DNA from: Phosphoribacter sp037045045
GTDB taxonomy: Bacteria > Actinomycetota > Actinomycetes > Actinomycetales > Dermatophilaceae
DNA: 64,000 nt
Direction: 5' to 3'
Assembly: GCA_037045045.1 (NCBI GenBank)
Contig: JBAOHL010000004.1
Span: 310,001-374,000, forward strand
Positions 26,743 through 35,371 of the stretch are shown one piece after another. The notes beneath the pieces are model-generated. The model did no database searches and was not told where the DNA came from. It was given only the letters and a program-made list of their open reading frames with translations. Position 1 is the first letter of the stretch. Each line of letters begins with the position of its first letter. The translations under genes were made by a program, and so were the position numbers.

Positions 26743-27813
26743 TCACCGCGTGAGCGCGACCGGGTCGGGGATGTGGTGGGTCGTGATGCGCTTGCGGAAC
26801 ACCCAGTACGTCCAGGCCTGGTAGGCCAGCACGAGCGGGGTGAAGAAGGCGGCGGCCCAGGTCATGATGGTCAGCGTCTTCGGGCTGCTCGAAGCCGCCG
26901 CGAGGCTCAGCGAACTCGCCGCGTCGATGCTCGAGGGCATGGCGTTGGGGAAGAGCACCGCGAAGTATGCGACCACGGCAAGGGCGATGCACGCGAACGT
27001 CCCACCGAACGCCCAGCCCTCCCGGGCCCGACCGGCCATGACGATCGCTGCGACGAGCGCGACGGCGGCCAGAGCGGTAGCCGCCCAACTCGCCGCCGAG
27101 CCGTGCCGCAGGCCGAGCGCGAGCAGCAGGACGACCGCGAGCAACGCGGTGACCGCGCCGGTGCGGATACCGAGCCGCCGGGCGTCGGTGCGGATCGGGC
27201 CGTCGGTCTTGAGGGCGACGAAGAACGCCCCGTGGGTGAGGAAGAGCCCGACGAAGGTCAGCCCGCCGAGCAGCGGGACCGGGCCGAGCAGACTGAGCAG
27301 GGTGCCGTCGAACAGGTAGTCGCCCGGGACCGCAGGGTTGGGCCGTACCGGCGTCCCCCAGACGAGGTTGGTCAGGCCGACGCCCCACAGCAACGCGGCC
27401 AGCGCCGAGCCGCCGGTGATCGCCCAGTCCCAGCGGGCGCGCCACCGGTCGTCGTCGACCTTGTGTCGATAGTCCAGGCCCATCCCGCGCAGGATGAGGG
27501 CGACGAGGATGAGTGTGAGGGCGAGGTAGAACCCGCTGAACATCGTCGCGTACCACTGCGGGAAGGCCGCGAACGTGGCCCCTCCCGCGGTCAGGACCCA
27601 CACCTCGTTGCCGTCCCAGACCGGGCCGATGGTGTTGAGCAGGACGCGCTTGCGCTTCTCGGCGTCCGCGCCGTCGCGGGCATAGCGCCGCGAGCCGAGG
27701 ATCGGCACGAGTATCCCGACCCCGAAGTCGAAGCCCTCCAGGGCGAGGTAGCCGATCCACAGAACGGCGATGAGGACGAACCACACGAGTTGCAGTGCTG
27801 ACAGGTCGGTCAT
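26743..27813 (-). CDS. cydB: Cytochrome bd ubiquinol oxidase subunit II
   Basis: Hydrophobic 356-residue subunit of the high-affinity bd terminal oxidase in the plasma membrane. The opening WIGYLALEGFDFGVGIL is the family signature, with eight to nine helices in all. It follows cydA by 15 bases. The GTATGCG near 26965 is one base off the window-wide octamer and was not counted. Confidence 0.95.
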   Translation of the reverse strand: MTDLSALQLVWFVLIAVLWIGYLALEGFDFGVGILVPILGSRRYARDGADAEKRKRVLLNTIGPVWDGNEVWVLTAGGATFAAFPQWYATMFSGFYLALTLILVALILRGMGLDYRHKVDDDRWRARWDWAITGGSALAALLWGVGLTNLVWGTPVRPNPAVPGDYLFDGTLLSLLGPVPLLGGLTFVGLFLTHGAFFVALKTDGPIRTDARRLGIRTGAVTALLAVVLLLALGLRHGSAASWAATALAAVALVAAIVMAGRAREGWAFGGTFACIALAVVAYFAVLFPNAMPSSIDAASSLSLAAASSSPKTLTIMTWAAAFFTPLVLAYQAWTYWVFRKRITTHHIPDPVALTR

Positions 27814-27828
27814 GATCGATTCCCGTAC

Positions 27829-29271
27829 TCAGTAGGCGAAGACGAGGGGCGCGTCGTCGGAGCGATCGGCTGGGTCCGGCGGTGGCGTGACGGCGCTCGC
27901 TCCGGGCCTGATGTAGCGCACCATGAGCCTGACCTCGACGACTGCGAGGACGCCATAGAGCAGCGTGAAGACGATCATCGACACCCACACGCTCGACGCG
28001 GTGACGGTGCCGGACACGCCCTGGGCGGTGGTCATCATCCCGTTGACGATCCAGGGTTGCCGACCGACCTCGGTGAAGATCCACCCGAACGAGTTGGCCA
28101 GCAGCGGTAGCAGCGGCGTCCAGATCGCGATGTGCTTCCAGGCGACGCCGGTGGGCAGCCCGCCGCGGCGCGTCCGCCATAGGGTCATGGCGGCGAAGAG
28201 CATCGTGAGGAATCCGGTGCCCATCATGAGACGGAAGTTCCAGTAGGTGAGCCACAGGACGGGCGTGTAGCTGGCCGACGCGGTCAGCGGGTTCGCGGCA
28301 TACGTGTCTTGGAGGCTCTTCTCGAGATCGTTGATGCCCTGGACGGCGCCACTCGTGCTGCCGGTCGCGAGGAACGACAACAGGCCAGGGACCTCGACCG
28401 AGAAGCGCTTCTGCGAGCCGTCCAGCGATCCGACGGTGAGCAGCGAGAACGGCGCGTTGCTCGGCACGGTCTCGTAGAGGGCTTCTGCCGCAGCCATTTT
28501 CATCGGCTGGACCTCGGTCATGACCTTGCCCTGGAGGTCACCGGACACGACGACACCGAGCGCGGCGACGAGCGCCACCCAGGCGCCGAGCCGAGCGGCC
28601 TTGCGGTACATCCGCAGGTCGGGCGCGTCGGGGCGGTCCAGCGCGACCCGGCGCAGGTGGTGGATGGCGATCCCCATGACGAAGGCGCCGGCGGTCATGT
28701 AGGCGCCGAGCAGGACGTGCGGGAAGGTCACGAGCTGGACCTTGTTCGTCAGCACGGCGAGGAAGTCGTCGAGCTCGGCACGGTTGGTCGTCGTGTTGAT
28801 GGTGTAGCCGACGGGGTTCTGCATGAAGGAGTTCGCGGCGAGGATGAAGAACGCCGAGAACACCGTGCCGGCGTGGACGAGCCAGATCGTCGCGAGATGC
28901 ACGCGCCGGGGCAGCCGGTCCCACCCGAAGATCCACAGCCCGAGGAAGGTCGACTCGAGGAAGAACGCGAGCAGGGCCTCGAACGCCAGCGGCGCCCCGA
29001 AGATGTCGCCGACGAACCGGGAGTACAGGCTCCAGTTCATCCCGAACTGGAACTCCTGGACGATGCCGGTGACCAGCCCGAGCGCGAAGTTGATCATGAA
29101 GAGCTTGCCGAAGAACTTCGTCAAGCGCAGCCAATGCTCGTCGCCGCTGCGGTGCCAGATCGTCTGCATGATCGCGATGAGGGCAGTGAGCCCGATCGTG
29201 ATGGGGACGAAGAGGAAGTGGTAGACGGTGGTGATGGCGAACTGCCAACGCGCCAGATCCAACGAACCCAT
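27829..29271 (-). CDS. cydA: Cytochrome bd ubiquinol oxidase subunit I
   Basis: Haem-carrying subunit of cytochrome bd, which reduces O2 with quinol and lets the cell respire at low oxygen. The N terminus MGSLDLARWQFAITTVYHFL contains the haem ligand histidine, and GRQPWIVNGMM marks the conserved loop near the C terminus; the quinol (Q) loop is short, as in actinobacteria. ATG at 29271 is preferred over an upstream TTG because GGGAG lies about 9 bases before it. 480 residues. First gene of cydABDC. Confidence 0.95.
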   Translation of the reverse strand: MGSLDLARWQFAITTVYHFLFVPITIGLTALIAIMQTIWHRSGDEHWLRLTKFFGKLFMINFALGLVTGIVQEFQFGMNWSLYSRFVGDIFGAPLAFEALLAFFLESTFLGLWIFGWDRLPRRVHLATIWLVHAGTVFSAFFILAANSFMQNPVGYTINTTTNRAELDDFLAVLTNKVQLVTFPHVLLGAYMTAGAFVMGIAIHHLRRVALDRPDAPDLRMYRKAARLGAWVALVAALGVVVSGDLQGKVMTEVQPMKMAAAEALYETVPSNAPFSLLTVGSLDGSQKRFSVEVPGLLSFLATGSTSGAVQGINDLEKSLQDTYAANPLTASASYTPVLWLTYWNFRLMMGTGFLTMLFAAMTLWRTRRGGLPTGVAWKHIAIWTPLLPLLANSFGWIFTEVGRQPWIVNGMMTTAQGVSGTVTASSVWVSMIVFTLLYGVLAVVEVRLMVRYIRPGASAVTPPPDPADRSDDAPLVFAY

Positions 29272-29538
29272 GTGAAACAACTCCCGCAGTTATGCGATAC
29301 CCCTCGGTGCTTTCCACGCTACGCCCGTTGAGAACGCTTGATGTTCGGCCCTTCGGCGGATGTGAGAGAGCAGACACGACATACCCCCTGGGGCATCCGT
29401 TTCGAGACTTTCGTCCGGGTCGCGGGTCTCGATTTTCGAGCATCGAGTCTCACAAATCGGAGCCGGCGCAGACGCACCGGCGCCAGCCCACGTGCCATCG
29501 TCGCCGCGCCGAGGCCCGGCCCGTGGGACCGCCCCGGG
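29272..29538. other. Upstream region of the cyd operon
   Basis: This 267-base gap between galE and cydA should hold the cyd promoter. I see only one Rex half-site (CACAA at 29451-29455) without a matching arm, and no repeat array. Several AT-rich patches (29290-29340, 29428-29460) could be promoter elements. Nothing else is recognised. Confidence 0.5.
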
Positions 29539-30558
29539 TCAGTCCGGATAGCCCCCGGGGTTGGCCGACTGCCAACGCCACGTGTCGGCGCACATGTCAT
29601 CGATTGTCCGAGTTGCCCGCCAGCCCAGCTCCGCGTGGGCCTTGGTCGGATCGGCCCAGGTGGCCGGCAGGTCCCCCGGCCGCCGTCCGACGATCTCGTA
29701 GGGGATCGCCCGACCGCTGGCCCGCTGGAACGCGTCGATCACCTGCAGCACCGACGTGCCGTGTCCGGTACCGAGGTTCCAGGTGCCGACATTGGCCGCC
29801 ATCCCGACCAGGTGGGCCAGGGCCGCCACGTGCCCCGCGGCGAGGTCCTCGACGTGGATGTAGTCGCGTTCGGCCGTCCCGTCCGCGGTGTCGTAGTCGC
29901 CGCCGAAGACGTCGAGCCGCTCACGCCGGCCCACCGCCACCTGGGCGAGGTACGGCATGAGGTTGTTGGGGATGCCCTGCGGGTCCTCGCCGATCCGACC
30001 GGACGGATGGGCACCGACCGGGTTGAAGTAGCGCAGGATCCCCACCCGCAGGGCCCTGTCCACCTCGGCGAGGTCGCGCAGGACGTGTTCGATCATCACC
30101 TTGGTGCGACCGTACGGGTTGGTCGCCACGAGCGGTTCGTAGTCCTCGCGATACGGCAGCGGCGCCTCTGGGCCGTACACCGTCGCCGAGGACGAGAACA
30201 CCAGCAGGTCACACCCGTGCCGGCGCATCGCCCGCAGCAGGGCGAACGTCGAGTCGAGGTTGTTCTCGTAGTAGTCCAGCGGTCGAGCGACGCTCTCGCC
30301 GACGGCCTTGACCCCGGCGAAATGGACCACCGCGTCGAACCGGTCGCCGGCGAAGAGCCGCTCGGTCTTGTCCCGGTCGGTGAGGTCGAACGCGTGCACC
30401 GGCAGCGGCTCCCCGATCAACCGCTCGAGCCGCTCGATCACCGACGGCTTGGCGTTGACGAACGAGTCGACGACGACGACCTCGTGCCCGGTCGCGACGA
30501 GATGCAGGACCGTGTGCGACCCGATGTACCCGGCGCCGCCGCTGACGAGGACACGCAT
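29539..30558 (-). CDS. galE: UDP-glucose 4-epimerase
   Basis: Interconverts UDP-glucose and UDP-galactose. The 339-residue SDR has the fingerprint VSGGAGYIGSHTV at the N terminus, the catalytic SSSATVYG serine/threonine, NPYGRTKVMIE (YxxxK), and ILRYFNPVGAHPSG, all typical of GalE. ATG at 30558 gives the family start. It is transcribed in the same direction as the paaK genes upstream but is separated from them by a repeat array, so it may be its own unit. No other Leloir genes are nearby. Confidence 0.95.
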   Translation of the reverse strand: MRVLVSGGAGYIGSHTVLHLVATGHEVVVVDSFVNAKPSVIERLERLIGEPLPVHAFDLTDRDKTERLFAGDRFDAVVHFAGVKAVGESVARPLDYYENNLDSTFALLRAMRRHGCDLLVFSSSATVYGPEAPLPYREDYEPLVATNPYGRTKVMIEHVLRDLAEVDRALRVGILRYFNPVGAHPSGRIGEDPQGIPNNLMPYLAQVAVGRRERLDVFGGDYDTADGTAERDYIHVEDLAAGHVAALAHLVGMAANVGTWNLGTGHGTSVLQVIDAFQRASGRAIPYEIVGRRPGDLPATWADPTKAHAELGWRATRTIDDMCADTWRWQSANPGGYPD

Positions 30559-30567
30559 GAGCACACC

Positions 30568-30685
30568 GTATGCCGCACCAAGGCCCCGTGCGGAACTCTC
30601 GTGCGGAACTCTCGTGCGGAACTCTCGTGCGGAACTCTCGTGCGGCATACCCGGGGCGGCATACCCGGGGCGGCATACCCCGTAG
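30568..30685. repeat. Compound array: inverted GTATGCC arms around a 13-bp repeat, then a 14-bp repeat
   Basis: Ten bases upstream of galE, GTATGCCGCAC (30568-30578) and its perfect complement GTGCGGCATAC (30640-30650) flank four exact copies of CGTGCGGAACTCT (30587-30638). The right arm then begins a second array, CGGCATACCCGGGG, repeated twice with a partial third copy (30643-30681). So the window-wide octamer is itself part of a tandem repeat here. It fills the whole galE/paaK gap and must contain or displace the galE promoter. Confidence 0.9.
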
Positions 30686-30701
30686 GCACGCCCGCCCCGG
30701 G

Positions 30702-31997
30702 TCAGGCCTTCGGTCGCTTGTCGACGATCCGGCGGGCCTTGCCGACCGAGCGTTCGATGCTGCCGGGCTCGCGGACCTCGATGTTCGCCGTCGTGCCGAT
30801 CCGGTTCTTGATTTGGTGTTTGAGGTCGGCGGCGATGGAGTTCTTCACCTCGTCGCTCTCGTGATGGTGGGTCTCGACGAGGACGGTGAGCTCGACGAGG
30901 TTGCCCGGCTGGGTGAGCACGCACTGGAAGTACGGGCCCAGGCCCGGCTCGGTCATGATGATCTCCTCGATCTGCGTCGGGAAGACGTTGACCCCACGGA
31001 TGATCATCATGTCGTCGGTGCGGCCGGTGACCTTTTCCATGTGCCGCATCGTCGGGTACCGCGTGCCGGGCAGGAGCTTGGTGAGGTCCTTGGTCCGGTA
31101 GCGCACCACCGGGAAGGCCTCCTTGGTCAGGCTGGTGAGCACGAGCTCGCCCTGGACCCCGTCGGGGACCGGCTCGAAGGTCACGGGGTCGACGATCTCG
31201 GGGTAGAAGTGGTCCTCCCACACGGTGAGCCCGTCGCGGGTCTCGATCGACTCGCTGGCCACCCCCGGGCCGATGAGCTCGGAGAGCCCGAAGAGGTCCT
31301 GCGCCTTGATGTTGCTGCGCGCCTCGACGGAATCGCGCAGGGCGTAGGTCCACGGTTCCGCGCCGAAGAGGGCCACCTCCAGGCTCGTGTCGTGCGGGTC
31401 CAGCCCGATCCGGTCCATGTGGTCGAGAACGGAGACGAAGTAGCTCGGCGTGACGTGGATCGAGCGGGGCTTGAAGTCGAGGATGAGCTGCACTTGGCGC
31501 TCGGTCATCCCCCCGCTGATCGGCACGACGCTGCAGCCGAGTCGCTCGGCGCCGTAGTGCACGCCCATGCCGCCGGTGAACAGGCCGTAGCCGGCGAGGT
31601 TGTGGAACACGTCGCCCTTGCGCACGCCCGCGACGTACAGGCACCGGGCGATGAGGTCGGCCCAGCGGTCGAGGTCGCCGGAGGTGTACCCGACAACAGT
31701 GGCCTTGCCGGTGGTCCCGCTGCTGGCGTGGATGCGGACGACGTCCTCGCGGGGCACCGCGAAGAGCCCGAAGGGGTAGTTGTCGCGCAGGGTCGTCTTG
31801 TCGGTGAACGGCAGCCGACCGATGTCGTCCAGCGAGCGGATGTCGTCGGGGTGCACGCCCTTGGCGTCGAACGCCGCGCGGTAGTGCGGGACGTTGGCGT
31901 AGCAGCGCCGGACGGTGTCCTGCAGCCGCTCGAGCTGCCGGGCCCGCAGCTCGTCGAGCGACCAGTGCAGCGGGGCGTCCTTCGACTCGTCGTACAT
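30702..31997 (-). CDS. paaK: Phenylacetate-CoA ligase (copy 1)
   Basis: AMP-forming ligase making phenylacetyl-CoA, the entry step of phenylacetate breakdown. Motifs: HASSGTTGKATVVGYT (P-loop, about 95), FGLSELIGPG (about 230), RTKDLTKLLPG and RTDDMMIIRGVNVFP near the C terminus. ATG at 31997 was chosen by match to the start of the neighbouring paralogue (both read LxWSLDELRARQLERLQ shortly after). 431 residues. About two-thirds identical by eye to the next gene, so a tandem duplication. The paaABCDE oxygenase genes are not in this window. Confidence 0.92.
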   Translation of the reverse strand: MYDESKDAPLHWSLDELRARQLERLQDTVRRCYANVPHYRAAFDAKGVHPDDIRSLDDIGRLPFTDKTTLRDNYPFGLFAVPREDVVRIHASSGTTGKATVVGYTSGDLDRWADLIARCLYVAGVRKGDVFHNLAGYGLFTGGMGVHYGAERLGCSVVPISGGMTERQVQLILDFKPRSIHVTPSYFVSVLDHMDRIGLDPHDTSLEVALFGAEPWTYALRDSVEARSNIKAQDLFGLSELIGPGVASESIETRDGLTVWEDHFYPEIVDPVTFEPVPDGVQGELVLTSLTKEAFPVVRYRTKDLTKLLPGTRYPTMRHMEKVTGRTDDMMIIRGVNVFPTQIEEIIMTEPGLGPYFQCVLTQPGNLVELTVLVETHHHESDEVKNSIAADLKHQIKNRIGTTANIEVREPGSIERSVGKARRIVDKRPKA

Positions 31998-32088
31998 GGG
32001 GTCATTCACCCAGCAAGGCGGCGCCGCGCACAACCGATCTTCGTCCCGATTCCGGCCCGTGGGACGGCCCGCTGCCTGCCCATCGACG

Positions 32089-32131
32089 GGTATGCCGAGC
32101 CGCCCCGAACGATGCAGCGAGGCGGCATACC
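32089..32131. repeat. Hairpin-like GTATGCCG pair between the two paaK genes
   Basis: GGTATGCCG (32089-32097) and CGGCATACC (32123-32131) are exact complements separated by 25 bases, forming a possible stem-loop in the 145-base gap between the paaK copies. There is no T-run after it. It could be a terminator or processing site, or simply two copies of the octamer in opposite directions. Confidence 0.65.
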
Positions 32132-32142
32132 GAGCATTGCGC

Positions 32143-33447
32143 TCAGGAGGCGGGGGTCTCCTTGCGCTTGTCGACGATCCGCCGAGCCTTGCCGACGGAA
32201 CGCTCGATGCCGCCGGGCTCGCGGACCTCGATCTGGGCCGTCGTGCCGATCCGGGCCTTGATTTGGTGCTTGAGGTCGGCGGCGATGGCGTTCTTGCGCT
32301 CGTCTTCCTCGTGCTGGAGCGTCTCCACGAGCACGGTGAGGTCGACCATGTTGCCCGGCTGGGTGAGCACGCACTGGAAGTACGGCGCGAGCCCCTCTTC
32401 CTTGAGGATCAGTTCCTCGATCTGGGTGGGGAACACGTTGACGCCGCGGATGATCATCATGTCGTCGCTGCGGCCGGTCACCTTGGCCATCCGGCGCATC
32501 GCCGGGTATGCCGTGCCCGGCATGAGCCGAGTGAGGTCCTTGGTGCGGTAGCGGATCACCGGGAAGGCCTGTTTCGTGAGGCTGGTGAACACGAGCTCGC
32601 CCTCCTCGCCGTCGGGCAGCACCTCGCCGGTGATCGGGTCGATGACTTCCGGGTAGAAGTGGTCCTCCCAGATGTTGAGGCCGTCCTTGGTCGTCACCGA
32701 CTCCATGGAGACGCCGGGGCCGATGACCTCGGACAACCCGTAGATGTCGATGGCGTCCATCTGCGAGCGGCCCTCGATGGCCTCGCGCATCGCCGGGGTC
32801 CACGGCTCGGCACCGAAGATGCCGATGCGCAGGCTCGTGTCGTGCGGGTCGACGCCGGCGGCGTCCATGCCGTCGAGCAGCGAGAGGAAGTAGCTCGGGG
32901 TGACCATGATCGCCTTGGGCTGGAAGTCCTGGATGAGCTGGACCTGCCGCTCGGTCATCCCCCCGGAGATCGGCACGACGGTGCAACCGAGCCGTTCGAT
33001 GCCGTAGTGGGCGCCGAGTCCGCCGGTGAACAGGCCGTATCCGTAGGCGTTGTGGACCATGTCTCCGGGACGTACCCCGGCGGCCCACAGCGATCGGGCC
33101 ATGACGTCCGACCACATCGAGATGTCCTCGGCGGTGTAGCCGACGACGATGGGCTTGCCCGTCGTCCCACTGCTCGCGTGCACCCGGACGACCTGCTCGC
33201 GGGGCACGGCGAAGAGCTTGAAGGGGTAGTTGTCCCGCAGGGTGAGCTTGTCCGTGAAGGGGAGCTTGGCGATATCGGCCAGGCTCCGGATGTCGTCGGG
33301 GTGAACCCCGGCAGCGTCGAAGGCTTGCCGGTAGTAGGGCACCGCTTCATACACCCGGCGGACCGTGCTCTGCAGACGTTCGAGCTGGCGGGCCCGAAGC
33401 TCGTCGAGGGACCAGGTGAGGGCCTTGTCAGCTACGTCGCTATACAT
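32143..33447 (-). CDS. paaK: Phenylacetate-CoA ligase (copy 2)
   Basis: Second AMP-forming aryl-CoA ligase, 434 residues, with HASSGTTGKPIVVGYT, YGLSEVIGPG, RTKDLTRLMPG and RSDDMMIIRGVNVFP. Differences from copy 1 lie mainly in the acyl-binding middle third (for example MVHNAYGYGLFTGGLGAH against VFHNLAGYGLFTGGMGVH), which leaves room for a different ring substitution preference. ATG at 33447. In other bacteria two PaaK isoforms differ in tolerance to substituted phenylacetates; that may apply here. Confidence 0.92.
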   Translation of the reverse strand: MYSDVADKALTWSLDELRARQLERLQSTVRRVYEAVPYYRQAFDAAGVHPDDIRSLADIAKLPFTDKLTLRDNYPFKLFAVPREQVVRVHASSGTTGKPIVVGYTAEDISMWSDVMARSLWAAGVRPGDMVHNAYGYGLFTGGLGAHYGIERLGCTVVPISGGMTERQVQLIQDFQPKAIMVTPSYFLSLLDGMDAAGVDPHDTSLRIGIFGAEPWTPAMREAIEGRSQMDAIDIYGLSEVIGPGVSMESVTTKDGLNIWEDHFYPEVIDPITGEVLPDGEEGELVFTSLTKQAFPVIRYRTKDLTRLMPGTAYPAMRRMAKVTGRSDDMMIIRGVNVFPTQIEELILKEEGLAPYFQCVLTQPGNMVDLTVLVETLQHEEDERKNAIAADLKHQIKARIGTTAQIEVREPGGIERSVGKARRIVDKRKETPAS

Positions 33448-33495
33448 GGGCCATATTCATCCACGTCAGCACCAGCGGGCACAACGGGTAGTAGG

Positions 33496-34392
33496 TCACA
33501 CGGCTCCCGTGTCGTCGACGGGAGGGGCGGCGGCAGACTCGTCGGGGGCAGCGACGCGGCGCAGGAACGAGCGGGTGCGCTGGTGCTGCGGGTTGTCGAG
33601 CACCTCCTCGGGCGGCCCTTGCTCGACGACGACCCCGCGGTCCATGAAGACGACGTGATCGGCGACGTCGTGGGCGAAACCCATCTCGTGGGTGACGACG
33701 ATCATCGTCATGCCCGACTCGGCCAGCTCCCGCATGACCGCGAGCACCTCGCCGACGAGTTCGGGGTCCAACGCGGAGGTCGGTTCGTCGAAGAGCATGA
33801 GTTTCGGCGACATCGCCAGGGCCCGGGCAATAGCCACCCGCTGCTGCTGCCCACCGGAGAGTTGCCCCGGGTATGCCGCGGGCTTGTCGGCGAGCCCGAC
33901 CCGGGCGAGCAACTCCTGGGCCCGGGTCTCCACCTGTGCCTTCGGCTGACGCTTGACCTTGACGGGCGCCTCCATGACGTTCTCGAGCACGGTCAGGTGC
34001 GGGAACAGGTTGAAGCGCTGGAAGACCATCCCGATCTCGCGCCGCTGAGCGGCGATCGCCTTGTCGGAGAGCCGATGGAGCCGACCGGCCCGATCGGCAT
34101 ACCCGACGAGTTCGCCATCCACCCAGATGCGTCCGCCGTCGATCGTCTCGAGTTGGTTGATGCATCGCAGGAACGTCGTCTTGCCCGATCCCGACGGGCC
34201 GAGCAGGCAGACGACCTCGCCACGACCGACGTCGAGGTCGATGCCCTTGAGCACCTCGTTGCCGTGGAAGGACTTGTGGACGTTGACCGCCCGGACCAAC
34301 GGCCCGGTCCCCTGCGTGGACACCGCTGCGGCACCGGACCCGATCGAGGCTGAGCCAGCGGTGTCGCCGGCCGCTGTGGCATCGGCGGCCAT
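33496..34392 (-). CDS. Polar amino-acid ABC transporter ATP-binding protein
   Basis: ATPase of a GlnQ/PAAT-family importer, 298 residues. Walker A GPSGSGKTT (about residue 66), signature LSGGQQQRVAIARAL, Walker B LMLFDEPTSALD and the switch histidine in VVTHEMGFAHDVADHVVFM are all present. A 35-residue Ala/Gly/Ser N-terminal tail and an Ala/Pro C-terminal tail are extra. ATG at 34392 overlaps the permease stop by one base. It forms an operon with the permease and binding protein, transcribed binding protein first. Confidence 0.95.
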   Translation of the reverse strand: MAADATAAGDTAGSASIGSGAAAVSTQGTGPLVRAVNVHKSFHGNEVLKGIDLDVGRGEVVCLLGPSGSGKTTFLRCINQLETIDGGRIWVDGELVGYADRAGRLHRLSDKAIAAQRREIGMVFQRFNLFPHLTVLENVMEAPVKVKRQPKAQVETRAQELLARVGLADKPAAYPGQLSGGQQQRVAIARALAMSPKLMLFDEPTSALDPELVGEVLAVMRELAESGMTMIVVTHEMGFAHDVADHVVFMDRGVVVEQGPPEEVLDNPQHQRTRSFLRRVAAPDESAAAPPVDDTGAV

Positions 34393-35366
34393 CAGTGGTC
34401 CGCCTCGATCTTCATGAGCGTCTCCTTGGTCTTCTTCGGGGTGGGGCCGAACCCGCGCCCGAAGTGCCGCTCCAGGTAGAACTGGGCAACCATGAGCACG
34501 CTGCAGATGACGAGGTACCACAGACAGGCCGCGACGAGCACCTCGAAGGTCTTGTACGTGCGGTTGCCGATCGACTGCAACTGGAAGAACAGCTCGGTGA
34601 TGACCGGCAGCCCGATGAGCAGTGAGGTGTCCTTGAGCATGGCGATGGTCTCGTTGCCGGTGGGCGGCACGATGACTCGCATGGCCTGCGGGAGCACGAT
34701 CCGGCGCATCGCCATGCCGTTGCTCATGCCGAGGGCCGCGGCGGCCTCGTTCTGGCCCTTGTCGACCGACAGGATGCCGGCTCGGGCGATCTCGGCCATG
34801 TAGGCCGCCTCGGAGACGCCCAGGCCGATGACGCCGCCGATGAGGCCGGAGAAGATCTCGTTGGCGTCGAGGGTGAACAGGCGCATCGACCCGTCGATGC
34901 CGAAGAGGCCGAGGATCTCGGTGTCGAACGGCACGCCGACGGACATGCCCTTGCGGAAGAGGATCCCCAGGGCGCCCATGATGGTCAACAGGACGAGTCG
35001 GGGAACGGCGCGGAAGAACCACGTGAACGCCCAGGCGACCCCGGAAAGGATCGGGTTGGGTGACAGGCGCATCACGGCGAGCACGACGCCGCCGCCGACC
35101 CCGACCACCATCGCCAACGCCGTGACGATCAACGTGCCGAGGTAGAGCCCCTGCAGGACCGGCGTCTGGACCATCGCCTGGAAGATGAAGCCCCAGTCGA
35201 AGGCCGGGTTGGTCAGCAGCATGTTCACGAACATCGCCGTGAGTACGGCGATGAGGGCGACGGCGACCCATCGGCCCGGGTGGCGTACCGGGACGGCGTC
35301 GATTCGACCAGGGCGCTCGCCGGCGGCGCCCGAGGGGGCGCCGCCGGCGGCAGAGGTGTGACTCAC
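34392..35366 (-). CDS. Amino-acid ABC transporter permease
   Basis: Membrane subunit of the same importer, 324 residues with about six helices. The EAA loop reads EAAAALGMSNGMAMRRIVLPQA (about residues 225-246). A first cytoplasmic stretch of about 30 residues, rich in Gly/Ala/Pro, precedes the first helix. Only one permease gene is present, so the transporter is probably a homodimer. GTG at 35366 lies six bases downstream of the binding-protein stop; no other start keeps the first helix. Confidence 0.92.
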   Translation of the reverse strand: MSHTSAAGGAPSGAAGERPGRIDAVPVRHPGRWVAVALIAVLTAMFVNMLLTNPAFDWGFIFQAMVQTPVLQGLYLGTLIVTALAMVVGVGGGVVLAVMRLSPNPILSGVAWAFTWFFRAVPRLVLLTIMGALGILFRKGMSVGVPFDTEILGLFGIDGSMRLFTLDANEIFSGLIGGVIGLGVSEAAYMAEIARAGILSVDKGQNEAAAALGMSNGMAMRRIVLPQAMRVIVPPTGNETIAMLKDTSLLIGLPVITELFFQLQSIGNRTYKTFEVLVAACLWYLVICSVLMVAQFYLERHFGRGFGPTPKKTKETLMKIEADH

Positions 35367-35371
35367 GTCGG

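Noticed and set aside
29446..29456. Rex operator upstream of cydA
   Set aside because: Only a single CACAA half-site; the matching TTGTG arm is absent.
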